From the NCBI RefSeq assembly GCF_030410515.1, contig NZ_JAUHHD010000002.1:475419-539418 (forward strand): DNA of 64,000 nt, given 5' to 3'. Made by a program: the position numbers and the translations under genes. Source of the DNA: Arthrobacter sp. YD4. GTDB taxonomy: Bacteria > Actinomycetota > Actinomycetes > Actinomycetales > Micrococcaceae. The notes beneath the pieces were generated by a model. The model did no database searches. It had not been told where the DNA came from and saw nothing but the letters and a program-made list of their open reading frames with translations. How positions within the stretch are numbered: position 1 is the stretch's first letter; each line of letters begins with the position of its first letter. This document shows positions 40,789-49,851 of this stretch, piece by piece.

Positions 40789-41991
40789 ATGGATGCGGCA
40801 CCCACCTCCGGCACCGGCTACCCCGCCTATGACCCGCCCTGGCTGGCCCTGCCAACGGAGGTCAGCGACGTGCTCCGGCCCCGGATGCCGGGCATCGTGG
40901 AGGCCATCATCGACGCGGTGCCGCAGCTGGTGCCGGCCTACGCCCGTCCCATCGAGGGCCGCTTCGGCCGGGGGCTGAGGCGCGGGGTGGCCGCGGCCCT
41001 AGACCGTTTCCTGCAGCTGCCCGGCACGGCGCTTCCGGCCCTCTCTGAGGAAAGCCGGGAACTGGTGGCAGGGCTTGGCAGCGGCGAATTCCGTCAGGGC
41101 AGGAGCATGGACGCGCTGCTGAGCGCCTACCGGATGGGCGCGCGGGTGACATTCCGGGAGATGTCCAAGGTCTCGATGGAGCAGCACCTGGGCCAGAACG
41201 TGGTGGTTGACCTGGGCGAATCGATCCTGGCCTACATCGACGAGCTCTCCGCCGTCAGCGCCGAGGCCTACGCGTTTGAACAGTCGGAGCGGGCGGGCGC
41301 GGTGGACCGCCGCCGGACTGAGTTGCTGGACCTGCTGCTGCTGGGCCAGGCCGACGAGGCAGCCCTTCGCCAGACGGCAGCAATGGCCGACTGGGCGCTG
41401 CCGAGGCGGATGTGCGTGGTGACGCTGCCGCTGGACCGGGCAGCGGGCCTGCGGCTGAGGCTGGGCCCCGGGACCCTGGTGATCGAGCGGGAGACCGACG
41501 CCGTCGTCCTGGTTCCCGCACCCCGTTCCGCGGCCGCGCGGCGGGACGTGGACAACGCGCTGCGGGGCCGCGGCGCCGCGGTGGGGCCGGCCGGGGGCTG
41601 GGAAAAGGTGCCGGATTCGCTGCGCCTGGCCGTGCTGGCGGCGTCCGTCCTGCCGCACCGTGACGGCCCCGAGGATCCGCCCATCTGGGCGGACGAGCAC
41701 CTGGCCGCCGTGGTGCTGGGCGCCGAGCCGTCGGCCATCGCCGAGTTGGCCAGCCGGCGGCTGGCACCGCTGGAGGGGCTCCGGCCAGCGCAGCGCGAAC
41801 GGCTGGCCGAGACGCTGCTGTCCTGGCTCCGGCATTGGGGCCAGCGGGGCCCGGTGGCCGAGGAGCTCGGGATCCATCCGCAGACCGTGGGGTACCGCGC
41901 GGCGCAGCTGCGGGAGCTGTTCGGCGACGCGCTGGAGGACCCGGTGGCGCGCTTCGAGCTGGAGCTGGCCCTGAACGCCGGCAGGCGCTAG
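40789..41991 (+). CDS. PucR-like helix-turn-helix transcriptional regulator
   Basis: 400 aa. N-terminal domain (about 1-170) of the type found in actinobacterial PucR relatives (YRMGARVTFREMSKVSMEQHL), a middle GGDEF-like CdaR region, and a C-terminal HTH_30: RERLAETLLSWLRHWGQRGPVAEELGIHPQTVGYRAAQLRELFG. In actinobacteria such proteins often sit next to desaturase genes and control unsaturated lipid synthesis; here it is divergent from one. ATG at 40789 has GGAG (40779-40782). GAGAT/ATCTC arms at 40745-40763 may be its operator. Confidence 0.88.
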   Translation: MDAAPTSGTGYPAYDPPWLALPTEVSDVLRPRMPGIVEAIIDAVPQLVPAYARPIEGRFGRGLRRGVAAALDRFLQLPGTALPALSEESRELVAGLGSGEFRQGRSMDALLSAYRMGARVTFREMSKVSMEQHLGQNVVVDLGESILAYIDELSAVSAEAYAFEQSERAGAVDRRRTELLDLLLLGQADEAALRQTAAMADWALPRRMCVVTLPLDRAAGLRLRLGPGTLVIERETDAVVLVPAPRSAAARRDVDNALRGRGAAVGPAGGWEKVPDSLRLAVLAASVLPHRDGPEDPPIWADEHLAAVVLGAEPSAIAELASRRLAPLEGLRPAQRERLAETLLSWLRHWGQRGPVAEELGIHPQTVGYRAAQLRELFGDALEDPVARFELELALNAGRR

Positions 41992-42077
41992 GACGGCAGG
42001 TGCGCGGTCACGGAGGCGCTGGTAGGCAGGCGCTGGATCGGCAGGCGCTTGCGGCGCCGTCCCGTGGCCGGGCCGGC

Positions 42078-43445
42078 TCAGCCCGCGGCCAGCTCCCTGC
42101 CGCGGAGCCTTAGCTCGAGGTCGTTCATTACCAGGGCGGCCAGGTCCTCGAGCGTGCGGGTGTCCTCCGCGCCGAACTCCCTGGGCTCCCGGTCCAGGAT
42201 GCAGAAGGTGCCCAGGTTGTAGCCGTCGGGGGTCCGCAGCGGAATCCCGGCGTAGAACTGCAGGCCAAACTCGCCCGCCACCAAGGGGTTGGCCAGCGTC
42301 CGCGGGTCATTGGCGGCGTCGTTGATAATCCAGGGCCCCTCCTGCAGGATGGCCGAGGCACAGAGCCCGGGGTCACGGCCGATCTCGCTCACGTCGGTGC
42401 CATGGTGGGCCTTGAACCAGATCCGGTCGTGGTCCACGATGCTGACGATCGCCACCGGCACCGAGAACATCCGGGCCGCCAACGCCGCGATGCGGTCGAA
42501 GGAGCCGTCCGCTGGCGTATCCAGGATGCCGTAGCGCTCAACGGCCCGCATCCGCCCGGCCTCGTCGGGTACCGAGCCGCCGCGGCGTCGGCGGCCGGAT
42601 GAGCTGATGATCTCCTGCCGGAGGGCCAGGGCCACCTCCCTGGCGGCCGGCCGGCCGGCCGGGTCGCGGGAGAGCATGGAGGCGAGCAGCTCCGCCCACT
42701 TGGGCGCCAACTCGTCGGGGATCTTCGGGTCATGGAGGAGCCGAGCGACGGCGGACTGGATCGGCGCCCCGGGGTAGGCCATGTTCCCGGTGAGGCCCTC
42801 CAACAGCACCAGCCCGAGGGAATAGACGTCGCTGGCGGGACCGGCCGGACCGCCGGCGGCCTGCTCGGGACTGAGGTAGGCGGGGGTACCGGAGGTGCCG
42901 CCGTCCTCTTGGTCGTCCTCCGGGGCGTCCGCGAAGCAGGCGACGCCGAAGTCGGTGAGCTTGGCCCGGGGCCTGCGGTCCTCATTGCTGTAGTCCACCA
43001 ACAGGACGTTCCCGGGCTTGACGTCCCGGTGCACCACGCCGTGGTGGTGGATGTAGGACAGGCCCTCGGCCAGGTCGTAGCCGATGTGTGCCATATGCGC
43101 GGCGGAGAGCGGGCCGCGGACGGTTCGGTGCCTCAGGTCCTGGCCCGGGACGTACTCCATCACCAGGTAGCTGAGCTCCTGGCCGTCGTCGTCGCGGTCC
43201 GAACCGGCGTCCAGCAGCATCACCAGGGCATGATGGCTCATCCCGGCGAGGATGCGGGCTTCCTGCCGCTGCAGCCGAACGGCACCGGGGCCGTCCGGGT
43301 CGGCGCGGAAGAGTTTCACGGCAACCTCACGGCGCAACTGCTGGTCGTAGCACCGATACACGGTGGACTGGCTTCCCCTGCCGATCAGGGACTCAATCCG
43401 GTAGCGCCCGCCAAACAGGGCTCCGGATTCGATGGTGATGGTCAA
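42078..43445 (-). CDS. Ser/Thr protein kinase fused to a GAF domain
   Basis: 455 aa soluble fusion. Hanks kinase: LIGRGSQSTVY, Lys44 in VAVKLF, HRDVKPGN at 139-146, DFG at 165-167, PAYLSPEQA. A linker (about 280-310) leads to a C-terminal GAF domain (ARMFSVPVAIVSIVDHDRIWFKAHHGTDVSEIGRD...LCASAIL...FYAGIPLRTPDGYNLGTFCILD), of the type that often binds small ligands or heme/chromophore. There is no transmembrane segment or PASTA repeat, so the GAF is the probable signal input. Start ATG 43445. prfC lies 186 bp upstream on the same strand. Confidence 0.92.
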   Translation of the reverse strand: MTITIESGALFGGRYRIESLIGRGSQSTVYRCYDQQLRREVAVKLFRADPDGPGAVRLQRQEARILAGMSHHALVMLLDAGSDRDDDGQELSYLVMEYVPGQDLRHRTVRGPLSAAHMAHIGYDLAEGLSYIHHHGVVHRDVKPGNVLLVDYSNEDRRPRAKLTDFGVACFADAPEDDQEDGGTSGTPAYLSPEQAAGGPAGPASDVYSLGLVLLEGLTGNMAYPGAPIQSAVARLLHDPKIPDELAPKWAELLASMLSRDPAGRPAAREVALALRQEIISSSGRRRRGGSVPDEAGRMRAVERYGILDTPADGSFDRIAALAARMFSVPVAIVSIVDHDRIWFKAHHGTDVSEIGRDPGLCASAILQEGPWIINDAANDPRTLANPLVAGEFGLQFYAGIPLRTPDGYNLGTFCILDREPREFGAEDTRTLEDLAALVMNDLELRLRGRELAAG

Positions 43446-43572
43446 CGCCTTTAGGTGTTCCCTCGTTCGGGGTCCGCTGAACCTCGGCGGATCGGTGCTG
43501 TGAGCTGGCCTGGGGCCGGCGCCCGCAAATTAGCAAGGTTACTTATGATAACGCGGAATCGCCGGAATGATA

Positions 43573-43604
43573 GGGGCCGCGGCGTTTATTTCGCCGCGGT
43601 CCCC
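43573..43604 (-). terminator. Strong hairpin after prfC
   Basis: GGGG-CCGCGGCG (43573-43584) and CGCCGCGG-T-CCCC (43592-43604) with a T-rich loop. No U-tract on the minus strand, so factor-dependent termination or transcript protection is also possible. Confidence 0.5.
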
Positions 43605-43631
43605 GGGCGTCCGGGCCAGGTGATGCGGTGG

Positions 43632-45245
43632 CTACTTCGCGGGGTTGTGGGTGCCGATCGGGACCAGCGTCAGGTCCGGCAGGTTCTTCTCGATCCGCCG
43701 CAGCGCCCACACATCGTTGAAGAGGGCCAGGTACTCGCCGTCGGAGCGCAGCAGCACCTCCGCGCCGGTGACGTTGGCCAGCGCGGGCATGGCGTCCGCC
43801 GTCGTAATCCGGGCCAGCGAGTAAGGCAGCCGCTCCAGCCGCATCGGGGCGCTGAAGTCGTGGGCCATCCGGTCCTCGACCACCTCGAACTGCATGGGGC
43901 CGACTGCGGCTAGCACGGGTGCCTGGTCGCCGCGGATGTCCGAGCGGAGCACCTGGATGACGCCCTCGTGCTCGAGCTGTTCGATGCCGCGGCGGAACTG
44001 CTTGAAGCGGCTGGGGTCCTTGGAGCGGGCCACCTGGAAGTGTTCCGGCGCGAACAGCGGGATCGCGGGGAATTCCACCGGCTGCTCCAGGAACAGGCTG
44101 TCACCCACCCGCAGCGCGGAGGCGTTGACCAGACCCACGACGTCGCCGGGGAAGGCCTCGTCGATCACCTCGCGTTCGCGGCCGAAGACCTGCTGGGCGT
44201 ACTTGGTGGCGAAGGACTTCCCAGTTCGGCCCTGGGTGACCACCATGCCGCGTTCGAAGACGCCGGAGCAGACCCGGATGAAGGCGACGTGGTCGCGGTG
44301 GGCCTTGTTCATGCCGGCCTGGACCTTGAAGACGAAGCCGGCGAACGGGGCGTCCACCGGCCGCGGGTCGCCGTCGACGTCGGGGCGGGGTGCGGCGGGC
44401 GGGGCGAAGTCCACCAGCGCATCCAGGATCTCCTTGACGCCGAAGTTGAGCGCCGCGGAGCTGAAGAGGATGGGCGTGGCCTTGCCGGCGTGGAAGGCCT
44501 CGACGTCGAACGCGAGGTTGGACTCGATGACCAACCCGGCCTCGTCCACCGCGTTGGACCAGTCATCGCCCTGGCTCTCGGCGGCCTCTTCCGGGGTGAA
44601 GTAGTCGGTCAGGGCGATGTTGGCGCCGGCGTTGTTGCGCTGGAACCGGGCGAAGCGGTCGTTGCGCAGGTCCCAGACGCCGCGGAAGTCGCCGGAGATG
44701 CCCACGGCCCACGTAAGCGGCATGGGCTGCAGACCGGTGCGCTCGGTGATCTCATCCATCAGCGCCAGCGCGTCCAGGCCGGGGCGGTCCCACTTGTTGA
44801 TCACGGTGATGATGGGCAGGTTCCGCTGCTTGCAGACCTCGAACAGCTTCATGGTCTGGGTTTCCAGGCCCTTGGCCGCGTCCACCAGCATGACGGCGCA
44901 GTCAACGGCCGCGAGCACGCGGTAGGTGTCCTCGGAGAAGTCGGCGTGGCCGGGGGTGTCCAGCAGGTTGATGACGGTGTCCCGGTAGGCGAACTGGAGC
45001 GCCGCGGAGCTGATGGAGATGCCGCGGTCCTTTTCCATCTGCATCCAGTCGGAGACCGTTTCCTTGCGGTTGGCCTTGCCGCTGGACGCACCGGCGGTGC
45101 CGATCACCTTCGCGTGCAGCGCCAGCGCCTCGGTCAGCGTGGACTTACCGGCGTCGGGGTGGGAAATGACTGCGAAGGTCCGGCGCCGGCCCGCCTGCTT
45201 GTGAATCTCCTGGACTCGGGCGGGGCTGTGGACATCTTGGGACAC
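43632..45245 (-). CDS. prfC: Peptide chain release factor 3
   Basis: 537 aa translational GTPase that recycles RF1/RF2 from the ribosome. G1 SHPDAGKSTLTE, switch GISISSAALQF, G3 DTPGHADFSED, G4 NKWD are all present; the C-terminal part QFEVVEDRMAHDF matches RF3. The start is GTG at 45245 (sequence SQDVHSPARVQEIHKQAGRRRTF); the ORF extends 345 codons upstream across disA and is rejected. No strong ribosome site. 328 bp separate it from divergent disA. Confidence 0.96.
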   Translation of the reverse strand: MSQDVHSPARVQEIHKQAGRRRTFAVISHPDAGKSTLTEALALHAKVIGTAGASSGKANRKETVSDWMQMEKDRGISISSAALQFAYRDTVINLLDTPGHADFSEDTYRVLAAVDCAVMLVDAAKGLETQTMKLFEVCKQRNLPIITVINKWDRPGLDALALMDEITERTGLQPMPLTWAVGISGDFRGVWDLRNDRFARFQRNNAGANIALTDYFTPEEAAESQGDDWSNAVDEAGLVIESNLAFDVEAFHAGKATPILFSSAALNFGVKEILDALVDFAPPAAPRPDVDGDPRPVDAPFAGFVFKVQAGMNKAHRDHVAFIRVCSGVFERGMVVTQGRTGKSFATKYAQQVFGREREVIDEAFPGDVVGLVNASALRVGDSLFLEQPVEFPAIPLFAPEHFQVARSKDPSRFKQFRRGIEQLEHEGVIQVLRSDIRGDQAPVLAAVGPMQFEVVEDRMAHDFSAPMRLERLPYSLARITTADAMPALANVTGAEVLLRSDGEYLALFNDVWALRRIEKNLPDLTLVPIGTHNPAK

Positions 45246-45573
45246 GGTGCTACTTTCGCTGCGGCTTGGGGCGGGTTCACTGCGCGGAGAGCCCGCGATA
45301 CACCCAGGACTCCAGTTTATCGCAGGCGGCGGGACAGCCCCGGCGGAGCCCAAAATGCGGTCCGCCGGTGTCCGCGGGAAGAGCACTTTCCGGGCCCCGC
45401 CGGAGTGCTCCCATGGACCACTTTGGGGCTTGTCCGTGCGGAAAACGGGGCACCGTACCCCTATGATGGTGCTACCGGGCGACCGGGCATTTTTGTTCTG
45501 ACCGGCCGCCGCGTGAAATCCGCGGATCCGGCGCACAGCAGGCAGCGGCCTGCACCTTTGAAGGGAAACACCC
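45246..45573. other. Divergent promoter region of prfC and disA
   Basis: 328 bp, no convincing ORF. TATGAT at 45462-45467 is a good -10 for disA (leader about 100 nt), without a clear -35; I saw no further motif. Confidence 0.5.
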
Positions 45574-46650
45574 ATGGCTCGGAGCCCCGAAGACGCACTC
45601 AAGGCGACGCTGGCCAGGGTGGCCCCCGGCACCGCCCTTCGGGACGGGCTCGAACGGATCCTGCGCGGCCGCACCGGCGCGCTGATCGTGCTGGGCATGG
45701 ACCGGACCATCGAATCCATCTGCTCCGGCGGGTTCGAGATCGGCATCGACTTCTCCCCCACCCGGTTGCGGGAACTGGCGAAAATGGACGGCGCGATCGT
45801 CTGTGACAAGGACGCCAGCAACATCCTGCGCGCCGGCGTGCAGCTGGTGCCCGATTCCAGCATCGAGACCCAGGAGACCGGCACCCGGCACCGGACCGCC
45901 GAGCGCGTCGCCATCCAGACCGGCGTGCCGGTCATCTCCGTGAGCCAGTCGATGCAGATCATCGCCCTGTACGTCAACGGCCTGCGGCACGTGCTGGAGG
46001 GCTCCGAGAAGGTCCTGGCCCGCGCCAACCAGGCCCTCGCCACCCTCGAGCGGTACCGGTCGCGGCTGGACCAGGTCACCAGCTCCCTGTCCGCCCTGGA
46101 AATCGAGGCGATGGTGACGGTCCGCGATGTCGCCGTCACCCTGCAGCGCCAGGAGATGGTGCGCCGGATCTCCGAGGAAATCTCCCAGTACGTGCTGGAA
46201 CTCGGCGAGGACGGCCGTCTGCTGTCGCTCCAGCTGGACGAGCTCACCGTAGGCCGCGGCCCGGGCAGCGACGTGATCATCCGGGACTACTCGGGCCCGC
46301 ACGCCTCCGTCGAGGACATCGACAAGGCCGTCAAGGCCCTGGTCAGCCTGGATTCGACGGAGCTGATCGACCTGGGCAAGATCGCCGGGATCGTGGGGTT
46401 CGCCGGCGGGGAGGCCAACCTCGACGCCGTCGTCCAGCCGCGCGGCTACCGGCTGCTGTCCGGCCTGAAGGCGGTGCCGAAGGCCGTGGCAGACCGGCTG
46501 GTGGACCACTTCGGCGGCCTGCAGTTCCTGATGGCCGCCACCATCGATGACCTGATGACCGTGGACGGGATCGGCGACCAGCGCGCCCGGACCGTCCGCG
46601 AGGGCCTGAGCCGGATGGCGGAGGCCAGCCTGCTGGACCGGTTCCTCTAA
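45574..46650 (+). CDS. disA: DNA integrity scanning diadenylate cyclase DisA
   Basis: 358 aa octameric enzyme that makes c-di-AMP from two ATP while scanning DNA for branched structures. DAC domain at the N-terminus with DGA (72-74) and RHR (105-107) active motifs; a linker helical region and a C-terminal helix-hairpin-helix DNA-binding segment (TIDDLMTVDGIGDQRARTVREGLSRM). AAGGG precedes the ATG. It is followed by direct repeats and a terminator. Confidence 0.97.
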   Translation: MARSPEDALKATLARVAPGTALRDGLERILRGRTGALIVLGMDRTIESICSGGFEIGIDFSPTRLRELAKMDGAIVCDKDASNILRAGVQLVPDSSIETQETGTRHRTAERVAIQTGVPVISVSQSMQIIALYVNGLRHVLEGSEKVLARANQALATLERYRSRLDQVTSSLSALEIEAMVTVRDVAVTLQRQEMVRRISEEISQYVLELGEDGRLLSLQLDELTVGRGPGSDVIIRDYSGPHASVEDIDKAVKALVSLDSTELIDLGKIAGIVGFAGGEANLDAVVQPRGYRLLSGLKAVPKAVADRLVDHFGGLQFLMAATIDDLMTVDGIGDQRARTVREGLSRMAEASLLDRFL

Positions 46651-46684
46651 ACCGGCTGCGCTAAACCGGCTCCCTCAACCGGCT
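46649..46684. repeat. Three AACCGGCT repeats after disA
   Basis: AAACCGGCT at 46649-46657 and 46663-46671, and AACCGGCT at 46677-46684, spaced 14 bp apart. The third is part of the terminator stem. Confidence 0.7.
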
Positions 46685-46697
46685 CCGCCGGTTTTCT
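46677..46697 (+). terminator. Terminator of disA
   Basis: AACCGGC (46677-46683) pairs with GCCGGTT (46687-46693) followed by TTC. Loop TCC. Confidence 0.65.
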
Positions 46698-46715
46698 CCT
46701 TGAGGACCGGCCGGC

Positions 46716-47396
46716 TTAGCCGAGCTGGAAAACGGCCTTGGGGCTGGTCTTGTTTCCCAGCCGCGCCGTGAAGACGTAGTACGCGCCGCCGCCGCCGGGC
46801 TGCGCCGCGACTGCCTTGCACCCGTCGACGGACCGGTTCCGGGCCCACGGGAAGTTGGCCGTCTCGCTCTGGCCGGGTCCGATCGACTTCACCAGGTCGC
46901 CGCTCTCGGCCTGGCAGTCCGCCGAGGAGAAGATCCGGTCCGCGCCGCTGGTGACGACGTACTCCATCTGCGAGGTGCCGATATTGACCTCACAGGGGAC
47001 CTGGTTGCCGTTCGTGACCTTGAGCGTCAGCAGCGGGTTCTCGCCAGGACCGTAGACGGCCTTGTCCGTGGCGGCGGTGACGGTGATCAGCTTGTCGTCA
47101 CAGGCCGACGTCGGGCTGGGCGTCGCGGAGGCAGTCGGGCTAGCGGACGCTGAGGCGCCGGCGGAGGCCGTCCCGGACGCGGCGGCAGACGCGGTGGCGC
47201 CGCTAACGTTGGCGCTGCCTGCCTGCCCTGCGTCGTCGGAAGAGCCGCCGGAAAGGGCATTGGAGACGGCCACGACACCGGCCACGGCGAGCGCCAGGAC
47301 CAGGAGCAGGACGGCGCCGGCAAGGAGGCGTCGACGGCGGTAGACGGCTTTACCCGGTTTCCGGGCCGTACCGCGAGCGTTGCCTTGCCTGACCAT
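46716..47396 (-). CDS. Membrane-anchored secreted protein, unknown (DUF4232-like)
   Basis: 226 aa. A basic start (MVRQGNARGTARKPGKAVYRRRR) precedes one span LLAGAVLLLVLALAVAGVVAV, then a Ser/Ala/Thr linker and a C-terminal domain with three cysteines (SACDDKLITV, NQVPCEV, SADCQ) plus DGCKAVA, so likely disulfides outside the cell. The cytosolic end is N-terminal. It resembles DUF4232-type domains only loosely. TAGCCT 6 nt before the ATG points to a leaderless start. Divergent from mutY with 96 bp between. Confidence 0.65.
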   Translation of the reverse strand: MVRQGNARGTARKPGKAVYRRRRLLAGAVLLLVLALAVAGVVAVSNALSGGSSDDAGQAGSANVSGATASAAASGTASAGASASASPTASATPSPTSACDDKLITVTAATDKAVYGPGENPLLTLKVTNGNQVPCEVNIGTSQMEYVVTSGADRIFSSADCQAESGDLVKSIGPGQSETANFPWARNRSVDGCKAVAAQPGGGGAYYVFTARLGNKTSPKAVFQLG

Positions 47397-47402
47397 TCTT
47401 CT

Positions 47403-47408
47403 AGGCTA
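47403..47408 (-). promoter_or_regulatory. -10 element, leaderless start
   Basis: TAGCCT on the minus strand, 6 nt before the ATG at 47396. Confidence 0.45.
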
Positions 47409-47492
47409 GAGAACCGCGCCTCCGATCACGCACCACCACGCCGCTGGTCCGGCTATGGTGCGCGTCTCCATTAAGCTGGTCCGATCAAAACA

Positions 47493-48515
47493 ATGACCCC
47501 CTCCCCCGAAACAACGGCCGCCCCCACCGCGCCCGGCTCACCCGCCGCGCAGGCAGTGGGCGCCCCCGCCGCTCCGCCCGCCGGCCGGCTGGCGGAGCTC
47601 CACGCTGCCCTGGACTCCTGGTTCGCGGACACGGCCCGGGACCTGCCGTGGCGCGAGGCGGACCGCACCCCCTGGGGCGTCCTGGTCAGCGAGATCATGC
47701 TGCAGCAGACCCCGGTAGTGCGGGTGCTTCCGGTGTGGGAGGAGTGGCTGCGGCGCTGGCCCGAACCGGCCGACCTGGCCAAGGAAGCCCCCGGCGAGGC
47801 CGTCCGCGCCTGGGGCCGGTTGGGCTATCCGCGGCGCGCCCTGCGGCTGCACGCTGCCGCGGCGGCGATCGTCAATGACCACGACGGCGACGTGCCCGGC
47901 ACCTACCCGGAGCTGCTGGCGCTGCCCGGCGTCGGAACCTACACCGCGGCTGCCGTCGCCGCCTTCGCCTTCGGCCGCCGTGAAACGGTGGTGGATACCA
48001 ACATCCGCCGGGTGCACGCCCGGCTGATCGGCGGCGCCGCGCTGCCCGCCCCGGCCCTCACCGCCGCGGAGATGCGCCTCGCGGCGGAGCTGCTGCCCGA
48101 GGGCGGGTCGGAATCGGTGCGCTGGAATGCCGCCGTGATGGAACTCGGCGCCCTGGTCTGCACCGCCCGCTCACCCAAGTGCGGGCAGTGCCCGGTCCGG
48201 GGTGCGTGCGCCTGGCTGGCCGCCGGGGAACCCGCGCCCACTTACACCCCCAAGGGCCAGGCCTGGCACGGCACGGACCGCCAGGTCCGCGGGGCTGTGG
48301 TCGCGGTGCTGCGTGTTGCCGAGGCGCCGGTGCCCCGGGAGCTGCTGGACCGCGCGCCCGCCGACCTGGGGTTCATGCCTGTTGGGATCGGTATCCCGCT
48401 GGCCGCCCTGCACCGGCTGAATGCCCCGCCGGAACAGCTGGAGCGTGCCGTGGCCGGGCTGCTGGCCGACGGCCTGGCAGAACAGCATCCGGCAGGGCTG
48501 CAGCTGCCGGCCTGA
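47493..48515 (+). CDS. mutY: A/G-specific adenine glycosylase MutY
   Basis: 340 aa repair enzyme that removes adenine mispaired with 8-oxoguanine. Helix-hairpin-helix LPGVGTYTAAAVAAFAFG with the catalytic Asp in VVDTNIRRVHARL, QQTP in EIMLQQTPVVRV, and the [4Fe-4S] cluster ligands CTARSPKCGQCPVRGAC (C-x6-C-x2-C-x5-C). The C-terminus is shorter than the full NUDIX-like domain of E. coli MutY. TAAGCT at 47473 is a plausible -10. Confidence 0.95.
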   Translation: MTPSPETTAAPTAPGSPAAQAVGAPAAPPAGRLAELHAALDSWFADTARDLPWREADRTPWGVLVSEIMLQQTPVVRVLPVWEEWLRRWPEPADLAKEAPGEAVRAWGRLGYPRRALRLHAAAAAIVNDHDGDVPGTYPELLALPGVGTYTAAAVAAFAFGRRETVVDTNIRRVHARLIGGAALPAPALTAAEMRLAAELLPEGGSESVRWNAAVMELGALVCTARSPKCGQCPVRGACAWLAAGEPAPTYTPKGQAWHGTDRQVRGAVVAVLRVAEAPVPRELLDRAPADLGFMPVGIGIPLAALHRLNAPPEQLERAVAGLLADGLAEQHPAGLQLPA

Positions 48516-48539
48516 GCGCCAAGACGAACTAGGTGAAGC

Positions 48540-49211
48540 CTAGGGCTCACCAAACCCGTCGCTGATGAGTCCGCCCAGGTAGTCGACGGCCTTGACCGCG
48601 TCCGGACCGCTGGCCTCGATGTGCAGCACGGTGCCCTGCCCGGCACCCAGCATCATCAGCTCCGTCATGGACTCCCCGTCGACGCCGTTGATGGTGACCG
48701 TGGCGTCCATTCCAGCGAGGCTCCCGGCGATCTTGGCGGCCGGCCGGGCGTGCATGCCGGCCTTGTTCACCAGTTCGAAGTCCCCCTGCGCGTCCGGAGC
48801 CGCGGCGCTCTCCGCATGGGCGTGGTGGTGCTCCGGCGGCCGGTAGACGGCCTCGGCCGCCTCCTTCACGGTCTCCGCGTCGGCTCCGGTCTGCGCGGAC
48901 ACCGCGGCCGCCACCAGGCCCTCGATCAGCGGAGCATCGGCCAGGTGGATGGAACCGGGGTCCGTGGCAAACTCCACGGCAGATTCGGCAGTCATCACGG
49001 CGGAGCCCAGGTCCGTGAGGACCACCACGCCCTCGCCGCCGTCGGCCTGCTCCAGCGCGGCCATGACCTTCTCCAGGCTGGTACCGATCCGCCCGTCGTC
49101 GGTGCCGCCCGCCGCGATGATGGGCACGTCCGGCGCCATCTGGGCGGCGAGTTCGACGGCGCCCTCGGCGATTTTCGCGCTGTGTGAGACCACCACCAAC
49201 CGCACCGTCAT
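48540..49211 (-). CDS. dhaM: PTS-dependent dihydroxyacetone kinase subunit DhaM, with fused HPr
   Basis: 223 aa phosphoryl donor for DHA kinase. N-terminal EIIA-Man-like domain (RLVVVSHSAKIAEGAVELA, active His in VVSHS; PIIAAGGTDDGRIGTS) up to about 130; after a His/Glu linker a C-terminal HPr domain (VNKAGMHARPAAKIAGSLAG, active His in GMHARP; GQGTVLHIEASGPDA). ATGA overlap with dhaL (49208-49211). Last gene of dhaKLM, convergent with mutY; GGTGA/TCACC arms near 48531-48551 may form a terminator. Confidence 0.94.
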   Translation of the reverse strand: MTVRLVVVSHSAKIAEGAVELAAQMAPDVPIIAAGGTDDGRIGTSLEKVMAALEQADGGEGVVVLTDLGSAVMTAESAVEFATDPGSIHLADAPLIEGLVAAAVSAQTGADAETVKEAAEAVYRPPEHHHAHAESAAAPDAQGDFELVNKAGMHARPAAKIAGSLAGMDATVTINGVDGESMTELMMLGAGQGTVLHIEASGPDAVKAVDYLGGLISDGFGEP

Positions 49212-49849
49212 GCGGCGCCCTCCGCAGCCTCGGCGGCGGCGCGCAGGATCAGGGCGGTGGACACGGCCCCCGGGTCGCGGTGGCCGATGCTGCGCTCCCC
49301 CAGATAGCTGGCGCGGCCCTTCCGCGCCTGCATCGGGTCGGTGGAAACGGCCCCGGCCTCCGCGGCGTCAGCCGCCGCGGCCAGCACCCGGCCCGGGCTT
49401 CCGCCGTCGGCCCCGGCAGCCGCCGAGCCCGCGTCGACGGCAGGGGTCCAGGCATCCACCATGGTCTTGTCCCCCGATTCGGCCTTGCCGCGGGCCACGA
49501 TCCCGTCCCGGGCTGCCGTCAGCGCCGTGGCGAGCGTGCCGGCGTCGATGTCCGCGGCGTCGCCGAGGGCGGTTGCTGCACGCAGGAAAGCGGTGCCGTA
49601 CAGCGGTCCCGCGGCTCCGCCCACCTTGGACATCAGCGTCATGGCGGTCAGCTTCAGCGCGGCTCCGGCGGTTTCCGGGGGCGCCTCGGCGAGCTTGTCC
49701 ATAACGGCTTTGAAGCCGCGGTCCATGTTCTCGCCGTGGTCAGAGTCCCCGATGGGCCGGTCCAGTTCGATCAGTTCCACCCGGTGCTCGGCCATGGCCT
49801 CGGCCGACAAGGTCAGCCAGCGGACGGCCCAGCCGACGTCCAGCCCCAC
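49208..49849 (-). CDS. dhaL: Dihydroxyacetone kinase ADP-binding subunit DhaL
   Basis: 213 aa all-helical subunit that holds ADP, rephosphorylated by DhaM, and passes phosphate to DHA bound in DhaK. Phosphate/Mg loop LDRPIGDSDHGENMDRGFKAV, with the conserved Asps, and SKVGGAAGPLYGTAF and GDKTMVDAWTPAV are present. GTG start at 49849, 2 nt after the dhaK stop. Confidence 0.94.
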   Translation of the reverse strand: MGLDVGWAVRWLTLSAEAMAEHRVELIELDRPIGDSDHGENMDRGFKAVMDKLAEAPPETAGAALKLTAMTLMSKVGGAAGPLYGTAFLRAATALGDAADIDAGTLATALTAARDGIVARGKAESGDKTMVDAWTPAVDAGSAAAGADGGSPGRVLAAAADAAEAGAVSTDPMQARKGRASYLGERSIGHRDPGAVSTALILRAAAEAAEGAA

Positions 49850-49851
49850 GG

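Noticed and set aside
36053..45573. Reading the block between radA and disA as a mobile island
   Set aside because: No integrase, transposase, tRNA or flanking direct repeats were seen, and the genes have ordinary composition for the window.
45246..46280. N-terminal extension of prfC reading through disA
   Set aside because: The in-phase extension is antisense to disA, adds 345 residues unknown in RF3; GTG at 45245 gives the normal length.
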